Below, piece after piece: positions 1 through 5,243 of a stretch of 5,243 bases of DNA (positions within the stretch are counted from its first letter, which is position 1; every line of letters starts with the position of its first letter). Below the pieces are notes generated by a model that ran no database searches, was not told the origin of the DNA, and saw only the letters and a program-made list of their open reading frames with translations. The stretch spans positions 1-5,243 of the forward strand of contig JADFDL010000137.1 of assembly GCA_018262875.1 (NCBI GenBank). Direction: 5' to 3'. The translations under genes and the position numbers were made by a program. The DNA is from Rhodocyclaceae bacterium (GTDB lineage Bacteria > Pseudomonadota > Gammaproteobacteria > Burkholderiales > Rhodocyclaceae).

Positions 1-174
1 CTGCGGCTTCTGCGGCGCCGGCTTCGCCACAGCCGGCTCATCGCGCTCGACGGTACGCGGCGGCTGGGAACCGCAGGCCGCAAGAAGCAAAACCACGGCG
101 CACACGGCGACACGGCGAAAACCAGGCAAGTCCGCCGTGTCGCCGTGCCCGCCGTGGTGAGCTCTCAAGCTCAT
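1..174 (-). CDS. rlpA: Lipoprotein precursor, probably RlpA (5' end only)
   Basis: The first 58 codons of a gene that continues beyond position 1. The ATG at 174-172 overlaps the rodA stop as ATGA, which supports this start and suggests translational coupling. The product begins MSLRAHHGGHGDTADLPGF, then R20-R21, a hydrophobic run at about 22-33 and a lipobox L31-A32-A33-C34 followed by G35-S36, so C34 is the likely lipidated residue of a mature lipoprotein. After it comes a Pro/Ala/Lys/Glu-rich stretch typical of a linker. The name RlpA is inferred from position: in many proteobacteria rlpA directly follows rodA. The double-psi beta-barrel and SPOR domains that would prove it lie outside the window. 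RlpA proteins are outer-membrane lipoproteins that bind or cleave denuded peptidoglycan glycans. The N-region is odd: it is long, carries Asp12 and Asp15, and is encoded by a large inverted repeat. Lipoprotein call firm, RlpA identity fairly likely. Confidence 0.7.
   Translation of the reverse strand, partial: MSLRAHHGGHGDTADLPGFRRVAVCAVVLLLAACGSQPPRTVERDEPAVAKPAPQKPQ
81..158 (-). terminator. Possible terminator-like hairpin plus T-tract within rlpA
   Basis: Read on the minus strand, the GC-rich stem-loop at 158-92 is followed at once by TTTGCTTCTTG (91-81), giving the shape of an intrinsic terminator or attenuator. The T-rich run coincides with codons for hydrophobic signal-peptide residues (VVLLL), which are naturally T-rich, and it is interrupted by G and C. 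A functional terminator here would reduce rlpA expression relative to rodA unless translating ribosomes kept the stem open. The geometry is visible in the sequence; function is speculation. Confidence 0.2.
92..158. repeat. Imperfect inverted repeat of CACGGCG units inside the rlpA start region
   Basis: Arms 92-117 and 133-158 are 26 bases each and pair at 24 of 26 positions (mismatches 101/149 and 102/148), around a 15-base loop at 118-132. Each arm holds three tandem CACGGCG heptamers spaced by 1-2 bases. The repeat covers codons 6 to 28 of the lipoprotein gene, encoding its signal-peptide N-region and part of the hydrophobic core. In the message it would form a very stable hairpin starting at +17 relative to the A of the ATG. 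It resembles a REP-like or otherwise dispersed palindromic element inserted into coding sequence, but its presence elsewhere in the genome cannot be judged from this window. Confidence 0.85.
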
Positions 175-1274
175 TTCTGCACGAGCATCCGATGCTTGTG
201 GATGCTCATCAGTATGCCGATACCGAGGAACAGCGTCACCAGCGCCGTGCCGCCGTAGCTGGCGAAGGGCAGCGGCACGCCCACCACCGGCAGGATGCCG
301 CTGACCATGCCCATGTTCACGAAGGCGTAGGTAAAGAAGATCAGCGTGATGCTGCCGGCCAGCAGGCGCGAGAACAGCGTTGGTGCGTTGGCGGCGATCA
401 TCAGACCACGGCCGATAAGCAGCGCGTAGAGCACCAGCAGGAAAGTATTGCCGAGCAGGCCGAACTCCTCTGAGAGCACGGCGAAGATGAAGTCGGTGTG
501 CCGCTCCGGGATGAATTCGAGGTGCGTCTGCGTGCCGTTGCCCCAGCCCTTGCCGAAGATGCCGCCGGAACCCACCGCAATCGTCGACTGGATGATGTGG
601 AAGCCCTTGCCGAGCGGGTCGGCTTCGGGATCGATGAGGGTCAGGATGCGATGGCGCTGGTAGTCGTGCAGCAGGCTCCAGGCGAAAGGCAGGCTGGCCA
701 GGCCGCCGAAGAACATCAGCGCCAGCACCTTCCAGGACAGGCCGGCGAGAAAGATGACGAAGAAGCCGGCAGCGAAGACGAGAATCGCCGTGCCGAGATC
801 CGGCTGCCTGACGATGAGGGCGACGGGCAGCAGCAGGATGAGCCCCGCCGTCAACCAGTCGCGCAGGCGCAGCATGGCCTCGTGCTTCTGGAAATACCAG
901 GCGAGCATCAGCGGCACGGCGATCTTCATGATCTCCGAAGGCTGAATGCGCATGAAGCCGAGATTGAGCCAGCGCCGCGCGCCCTTGGAAACATCGCCGA
1001 ACAGGGCGACGGCCACCAGCAGCAGCACGCCGAAAACATACAAGGGCAGGGCCAGGTGCATCAGCCGCTGCGGCGGAATCTGCGCCACCACGCGCATCAC
1101 CACCAGCGCCACGGCCAGGTTGATGAACTGGTTGTTCAGTCGCTCGGGCGAGGCGCTCGTCAGCACCAGCAGGGCGTAACCGAGGAGCAGCGCCAGCAAC
1201 AGCAGCAACGGCGGATCGATGGGAGCGGCGAGTCGCCGCCACCACTCGCGCGGCTGGAAAGTGAGCTCAGTCAT
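171..1274 (-). CDS. rodA: Peptidoglycan glycosyltransferase RodA (SEDS family)
   Basis: RodA (MrdB) is the inner-membrane SEDS enzyme that polymerises lipid II into glycan strands for lateral wall growth, working as a complex with PBP2. The 367-residue product is close to the E. coli length. About ten membrane segments are visible (roughly 22-38, 48-62, 73-92, 113-128, 139-154, 159-176, 180-200, 264-286, 303-325, 340-358). The large loop between segments 7 and 8 carries the family signature: GKGWGNGTQ at 241-249, then HLEFIPERHTDFIF, with D261 matching the catalytic Asp of E. coli RodA (D262). Other conserved pieces are GARRWLN (98-104), QPSE (111-114) and RQPDLGTA (156-163). I chose the ATG at 1274 (MTELTF) over an in-frame start 46 codons upstream because the extension is Arg-rich, lies inside mrdA and has no family counterpart. 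It overlaps mrdA by 8 bases and the next gene by 4. Intact and near certain. Confidence 0.98.
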   Translation of the reverse strand: MTELTFQPREWWRRLAAPIDPPLLLLLALLLGYALLVLTSASPERLNNQFINLAVALVVMRVVAQIPPQRLMHLALPLYVFGVLLLVAVALFGDVSKGARRWLNLGFMRIQPSEIMKIAVPLMLAWYFQKHEAMLRLRDWLTAGLILLLPVALIVRQPDLGTAILVFAAGFFVIFLAGLSWKVLALMFFGGLASLPFAWSLLHDYQRHRILTLIDPEADPLGKGFHIIQSTIAVGSGGIFGKGWGNGTQTHLEFIPERHTDFIFAVLSEEFGLLGNTFLLVLYALLIGRGLMIAANAPTLFSRLLAGSITLIFFTYAFVNMGMVSGILPVVGVPLPFASYGGTALVTLFLGIGILMSIHKHRMLVQK

Positions 1275-3165
1275 CCTCGCCCGCCTCTTCGATCTCCGGG
1301 GCCGCTTCCTTGGGCAGCTTGCCGAGCAGCCAATAGTCGAGCACCTGGCGCGCGATCGGCGCGGCGGATTGCGCGCCGAAGCCACCGTTCTCCACCAGCA
1401 CCGCCAGCGCAATCGTCGGCTGCTCGGCCGGTGCGTAGGCGATGAACAGGGCGTGATCGCGCAAGCGCTCGATAACCTTGCCGTGTTCGTAAATGGCGCC
1501 TTTCAGGCTATACACCTGCGCCGTGCCGGTCTTGCCGGCCGAGACGTATTCCGCGCCGGCAAAGGCGCGCGCGCCGGTGCCTTCCTTGTTCACGCCGACC
1601 ATCGCCTGCCGGATGATCTCGACGTTGGCGGGCTTGAGCGGCAGGGTGCGCAACGGCTGCGGCTCGATCGGGGTGCGTTCGCCGGTATTGATGTTCTCGA
1701 TGTGCTTCACCAGGTGGGGCCGGTAGATCACACCGCCGCTGGCGACGGCCGCGGTGGCCTGGGCCAGCTGAATCGGCGTATAGGCGTTGTAGCCCTGGCC
1801 GATGCCGATGGAAATCGTCTCGCCGGCATACCATTTCTGCTGCTCTGGCTTGCGGAAGCGCTTCTTCTTCCATTCCTGCGAGGGCAGCACGCCCTCCGAC
1901 TCGCCCTCGATGTCCACCCCCGTGCGGCTGCCCAGGCCGAGCTGGCGCATGAAATTGGAGATGGCGTCAATGCCCATGTCGTTGGCGAGCACATAGTAGT
2001 AGGTGTCGCAGGAATGCACGATGGACTTGTACATGTCCACGATGCCGTGGCCGCCCTTCTTGTCGTCGCGGAAGGTGTGACCGCCGAAGTTGAAGAAGCC
2101 CGGATCGGAAATGGTCTGCTGCGGCGTGCGCTTGCCGATTTCAAGGGCCGCCAGCGCCATGAAGGGCTTGAAGGTCGAGCCGGGCGGATAGGCGCCGTTG
2201 AGGGCGCGATTCACCATCGGCTTGTCTTCCGAGGTGTTGAGGATTTCCCAGTCCTGCGAATTGATGCCGTCGACGAACAGGTTCGGGTCGTAGCCCGGCA
2301 TCGACACCAGCGCCAGGATGCCGCCGCTCGAGGGATCGATAGCCACCAGCGCGCCGCGGCGCTTGCCAAAGGCCTTTTCCACCACCTGCTGCAGCCTGGC
2401 GTCGAGCGTCAGCACCAGGTTGTTGCCCGAAACGGGCGCGGTGCGCTCCAATACGCGCACGGCCCGCCCGCCGGAGTCGACCTCGACCTGCTCGAAACCG
2501 GTCTGGCCGTGCAATTCGAATTCGTACTTCTGCTCCAGCCCGGTCTTGCCGAAATGCTCGGTGCCGCGGTAGTTGTCCTCGGCATTGTTGCGTTCGATCG
2601 TGCCGAGGTCGCGGTCGTTCACCCGGCCGATGTAGCCCAGGGCGTGGGAGGCCAGATCGCCCTGCGGGTACTGGCGGAACAGGCGTGCCTTGATGTCCAC
2701 GCCGGGGAATCGGAAGCGCTGAACGATGAACCGCGCCACTTCCTCGTCGGTGAGGCGGGTGCGGATGGGCAGCGATTCGAAATTCTTGCTTTCCTCGAGC
2801 AGCTTGCGGAAGCGCTTGCGGTCCTTCGGCTGGATGTCGATGACGCCGGCCAGTTCGGTGATGACGGCCTCCAGGTCGGCCACCTTGCCCGGCGTGATTT
2901 CCAGCGTATAGGCGGAATAGTTGCGCGCCAGCACCATGCCATTGCGGTCGACGATGACGCCGCGGTTGGGCACGATCGGCACCAGAGAGATGCGATTGTC
3001 CTCGGCGCGCGTCTGGTAGTGCTCGTGCTGGACGACCTGCAGCCAGAAAAAGCGCACGAAGAGCAGGAAAAAGGCGAACAGCACCAGGCCGCCCGCCACC
3101 GCCAGGCGCCGCTGGAAGCGATCGAGCTCCTGTTCGGGGTTCTTGAATTCGGCAGGCGTGAACAT
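1267..3165 (-). CDS. mrdA: Penicillin-binding protein 2, elongation-specific transpeptidase
   Basis: PBP2 is the class B penicillin-binding protein that crosslinks peptidoglycan made by RodA during elongation; it is the target of mecillinam in E. coli. The product is 632 residues (E. coli PBP2 is 633). In order: a cytoplasmic tail with FKNPEQEL, one membrane anchor at about 22-43, a pedestal domain at about 60-240 starting with RGVIVDRNG (68-76), and a transpeptidase domain at about 265-612. Catalytic motifs are complete: S330-T-F-K333 with S330 as the acylated serine, S385-C-D387 as the SxN-type motif (SxD is usual in PBP2), and K545-T-G-T. The start is the ATG at 3165-3163, fused to the mreD stop as TGATG; the upstream in-frame start 25 codons away lies in mreD and lacks family-like sequence. 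No good Shine-Dalgarno sequence is seen, so translation probably depends on ribosomes finishing mreD. The C-terminus is acidic (EIEEAGEDD). Near certain. Confidence 0.98.
   Translation of the reverse strand: MFTPAEFKNPEQELDRFQRRLAVAGGLVLFAFFLLFVRFFWLQVVQHEHYQTRAEDNRISLVPIVPNRGVIVDRNGMVLARNYSAYTLEITPGKVADLEAVITELAGVIDIQPKDRKRFRKLLEESKNFESLPIRTRLTDEEVARFIVQRFRFPGVDIKARLFRQYPQGDLASHALGYIGRVNDRDLGTIERNNAEDNYRGTEHFGKTGLEQKYEFELHGQTGFEQVEVDSGGRAVRVLERTAPVSGNNLVLTLDARLQQVVEKAFGKRRGALVAIDPSSGGILALVSMPGYDPNLFVDGINSQDWEILNTSEDKPMVNRALNGAYPPGSTFKPFMALAALEIGKRTPQQTISDPGFFNFGGHTFRDDKKGGHGIVDMYKSIVHSCDTYYYVLANDMGIDAISNFMRQLGLGSRTGVDIEGESEGVLPSQEWKKKRFRKPEQQKWYAGETISIGIGQGYNAYTPIQLAQATAAVASGGVIYRPHLVKHIENINTGERTPIEPQPLRTLPLKPANVEIIRQAMVGVNKEGTGARAFAGAEYVSAGKTGTAQVYSLKGAIYEHGKVIERLRDHALFIAYAPAEQPTIALAVLVENGGFGAQSAAPIARQVLDYWLLGKLPKEAAPEIEEAGEDD
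1284..1290 (-). promoter_or_regulatory. Ribosome binding site for rodA
   Basis: GAAGAGG on the minus strand ends 9 bases before the ATG at 1274-1272. It lies inside the last codons of mrdA, and it supports the MTELTF start over the longer upstream alternative. A second GAGG (1278-1275) touches the ATG and is too close to act. Confidence 0.7.
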
Positions 3166-3692
3166 CAGATGGGGCGGTTCTCGTCCTTCTCGATCGGCTG
3201 GTACTGCGGCAGCAGAAGGACGAAGGTGAGCGGGAACCAAAGCAAGACCCCGCTGAAACTACCGAGAAAATAACCCCAGCCGGGAAAATCCGCCCCCCCG
3301 ATCAGCCGTGTCACAACCATTACAGTCTGAGTTGCCAGCAGCAATGGCAGGATATGCAGAGCCTGTTGAGCGAGCGGGAACCAGAGAATGCGCCGCGACA
3401 GTCCGCCGGCGGCATAAGACAACATCAGATAGGCCAGTGAATGCTGTCCCATGATGCTGCCGGTAGCGACATCCATCAGCAGGCCGATCACAAAAGCGGT
3501 GCCCATACCGAGGCGCAAGGGCTCGCGCACGCTCCAGAAGGCCAGCACCAGCGCCACCCAGTCCGGCATGCCTGGGGCATCGCCGAGCGGAATGAGGTTG
3601 AGAAAAAACGCCGCGACAAGCGAAAACAGGATGAACCACTGCCGGACAGGCAGCAGGATGCGGCGGGAACTGTGACTGGGCTGGATCGCCAT
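3165..3692 (-). CDS. mreD: Rod shape-determining protein MreD
   Basis: MreD is a small polytopic inner-membrane protein of the elongation complex that associates with MreC and modulates its activation of PBP2; it has no known enzymatic activity. The 175-residue product is of usual length. It has a basic N-terminus followed by about five or six hydrophobic segments (roughly 16-34, 45-56, 62-80, 84-97, 102-130, 141-162) and a short polar tail. The family-typical patterns are MPDW at 42-45, and GLLMDVATGSIMGQH at 70-84 with D74 and G82. It starts 5 bases after the mreC stop and its TGA shares one base with the mrdA ATG. A run of seven G (3299-3293, minus strand) lies in codons for IGGAD. The family is divergent in sequence, so the call rests on the motif, topology and the position between mreC and mrdA, which together make it secure. 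Confidence 0.95.
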   Translation of the reverse strand: MAIQPSHSSRRILLPVRQWFILFSLVAAFFLNLIPLGDAPGMPDWVALVLAFWSVREPLRLGMGTAFVIGLLMDVATGSIMGQHSLAYLMLSYAAGGLSRRILWFPLAQQALHILPLLLATQTVMVVTRLIGGADFPGWGYFLGSFSGVLLWFPLTFVLLLPQYQPIEKDENRPI

Positions 3693-3697
3693 TTTCG

Positions 3698-4612
3698 CTA
3701 TTCCTTCCTGCGCGCCTTGCGGCCCTTGGCCGGCTTGTCGCGCGCTTCGGTTTCGGCGACCTGCGGCGGCAGCGCCTCGCGCGAACCGAGAATCAGCACC
3801 TGGCCGTGCTTCTCCACGCCGGCTGCCGGCTCGCAGAGGATGCGTGCGAACGAATAGGCGGCATCGCGTTCAACCCGCAGCACCTTCGCCACCGGCAGAC
3901 CGGGCAGATAGACGCCGTCCAGTCCGGAGGTAACGAGCAAATCGCCAGGCTGCACATCGGCATTGGCGGCAAGGAAGCGCAGTTCGAGCTGGCCGCCGGA
4001 AGCGCCGAACAGCGCGGTACGCAGTCCGTTGCGCACGATCTTCACGGGTACCGCCTGGTTCTTGTCGGTGACCAGAGTCACCTCGCTTTGCAGGGGATAG
4101 ACGCGGGTCACCTGGCCGAGGACGCCCGCCTCGTCGACCACCGCCTGGCCGGCCGCGATGCCGTGCTGGCCGCCCTTGTCGACGATGACGCGGCGAGAAA
4201 AGGGATCGCGCGCCGTGTATAGAATCTCGGCTATGGTGCCGGACACCGGCTGCCTGGCCTTCATGTCGAGCAACTCGCGCAGCCGCTGGTTCTCCAGTTC
4301 CAGGTGCTGCTGTCGCAGCAGCCAGTTGGCCGACTCCAGTTCCTTGCGCTTGAGCTGGACGTTTTCCCGCTGCACGGCGGCAAGGCTGGAAAGATAGTCA
4401 CCGAGCTGCTCGTAGAGATCCACCGGCACATAGGCGGCGCGCTGCAGGGGATAGAGTGCGGTCGCCACGCCCTGGCGGGCCAGCTCCAGGTAGCGATACT
4501 TGAGGTCGAGCACCAGCAGGGCGAGCGAGAGGATGACGAAGAAGGCGAGCCGCGCCAGCGGCGCGGGGCCACGCCTGAAGAAGGGGGGCGGCTGGTGACC
4601 GACGACGGACAT
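3698..4612 (-). CDS. mreC: Rod shape-determining protein MreC
   Basis: MreC is a bitopic inner-membrane protein whose periplasmic domain binds PBP2 and switches the RodA-PBP2 synthase on, while linking it to MreB and MreD. The 304-residue product has a short cytoplasmic tail rich in Pro, Phe and Arg (HQPPPFFRRGPAPLAR), one membrane helix at about 20-36, a coiled coil at about 66-117 (rich in Leu, Gln, Glu and Arg) that mediates dimerisation in the family, and the beta-rich MreC domain at about 122-276, containing RDPFSRRVIVDKG (135-147) and VTDKNQAVPV (181-190). It ends in a Lys/Arg-rich tail from about 291. I chose ATG 4612 (MSVVGHQ); a TTG two codons upstream is possible but unsupported. 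No Shine-Dalgarno sequence precedes either. It lies 52 bases after mreB and 5 bases before mreD. Near certain as MreC; start fairly sure. Confidence 0.97.
   Translation of the reverse strand: MSVVGHQPPPFFRRGPAPLARLAFFVILSLALLVLDLKYRYLELARQGVATALYPLQRAAYVPVDLYEQLGDYLSSLAAVQRENVQLKRKELESANWLLRQQHLELENQRLRELLDMKARQPVSGTIAEILYTARDPFSRRVIVDKGGQHGIAAGQAVVDEAGVLGQVTRVYPLQSEVTLVTDKNQAVPVKIVRNGLRTALFGASGGQLELRFLAANADVQPGDLLVTSGLDGVYLPGLPVAKVLRVERDAAYSFARILCEPAAGVEKHGQVLILGSREALPPQVAETEARDKPAKGRKARRKE
3701..3709 (-). promoter_or_regulatory. Ribosome binding site for mreD
   Basis: AGGAAGGAA on the minus strand lies in the last codons of mreC and ends 8 bases before the mreD ATG at 3692-3690. It is the strongest Shine-Dalgarno match among the gene starts in this window and fixes the mreD start. 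Confidence 0.8.
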
Positions 4613-4628
4613 TTGCAACTACAAACGA

Positions 4629-4659
4629 TGCGGCAGCAGGTCGGACGCCCTGTGCCGCA
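4629..4659 (-). promoter_or_regulatory. Hairpin between mreB and mreC (possible attenuator or processing site)
   Basis: In the 52-base gap (4613-4664) the minus-strand transcript can fold into a 7-base-pair stem (4653-4659 with 4629-4635), a single-base bulge at 4636, then 4 more pairs (4649-4652 with 4637-4640) closed by an 8-base loop. Downstream comes TCGTTTGTAGTTGC, a weak T-rich stretch. It may be a leaky terminator or an mRNA-stabilising or processing structure that keeps MreB output above that of the downstream genes. The pairing is seen in the sequence; the role is inferred, and the T-tract is too weak for a confident terminator call. Confidence 0.4.
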
Positions 4660-4664
4660 CGCGG

Positions 4665-5243
<579 letters not shown>

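Noticed and set aside
1190..1215. CAG/CAAC-rich near-repeat that looks like a microsatellite
   Set aside because: It is simply the minus-strand Leu codons of the first RodA membrane helix (PPLLLLLALLLGY) and is not a regular tandem repeat.
1275..1412. An N-terminal extension of RodA by 46 codons
   Set aside because: The extension is Arg/Ser/Pro-rich, lies in the mrdA coding region and does not resemble RodA. The ATG at 1274 has a well-spaced GAAGAGG and gives the normal family length.
498..1445. A 315-codon plus-strand open frame antisense to rodA
   Set aside because: The product is Gln/Glu/Arg/His-rich, with no domain, and it mirrors the Leu-rich membrane segments of RodA. It is a shadow frame.
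3166..3240. An N-terminal extension of PBP2 by 25 codons
   Set aside because: It lies inside mreD and would give a non-family sequence before the usual short tail and membrane anchor. The ATG in TGATG gives 632 residues, the expected length.
1219..3273. A 684-codon open frame on the plus strand, antisense to mrdA
   Set aside because: Its product is low-complexity and rich in His, Arg, Gln, Asp and Ala with no recognisable domain, and it lies opposite a fully intact PBP2 gene. Long antisense frames are expected where codons are GC-biased at the third position.
4583..4588. Six-G run on the plus strand near the mreC start
   Set aside because: It encodes the Pro-rich N-terminus of MreC (PPPFF), which is typical of the family; the run is too short to suggest phase variation.

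Overview
The window is a GC-rich stretch of bacterial chromosome holding most of a cell-elongation (Rod complex / elongasome) operon. Every real gene lies on the minus strand, so transcription runs from position 5243 towards 1. Gene order, reading with transcription, is mreB (3' part only) - mreC - mreD - mrdA (PBP2) - rodA/mrdB - a lipoprotein gene that is probably rlpA (5' end only). This order, the GC-rich codon use and the protein sequences suggest a betaproteobacterium, perhaps of the Rhodocyclales or Nitrosomonadales. The order is an inference; no marker in the window fixes it further.

Layout: 5243-4665 is the C-terminal 192 residues of MreB. 4664-4613 is a 52-base gap with a hairpin followed by a weak T-rich stretch; it is the only sizeable intergenic space. 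4612-3698 is mreC, 3692-3165 mreD, 3165-1267 mrdA, 1274-171 rodA, and 174-1 the start of the lipoprotein gene. From mreC onwards the genes are packed tightly: a 5-base gap (mreC/mreD), a 1-base overlap TGATG (mreD/mrdA), an 8-base overlap ATGACTGA (mrdA/rodA) and a 4-base overlap ATGA (rodA/rlpA). This implies one polycistronic message with translational coupling. No promoter was seen; the operon promoter should lie upstream of mreB, outside the window.

How the genes work together: MreB forms membrane-associated actin-like filaments that orient lateral wall synthesis. MreC and MreD connect them through the inner membrane to the enzymes. RodA polymerises glycan strands from lipid II, and PBP2 crosslinks them and is activated by MreC. 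RlpA-type lipoproteins act later on wall glycan or at the septum. All catalytic motifs of RodA and PBP2 that can be checked are intact.

The gene content is ordinary and I found no undescribed multi-gene system. The main oddity is a near-perfect 26-base inverted repeat (92-117 / 133-158), built from tandem CACGGCG units, inside the first 28 codons of the lipoprotein gene. It encodes an unusual His/Gly/Asp-containing signal-peptide N-region, would fold into a strong mRNA hairpin 16 bases after the start codon, and is followed by a T-rich run. The second item of interest is the mreB-mreC hairpin together with the lack of a Shine-Dalgarno sequence for mreC.
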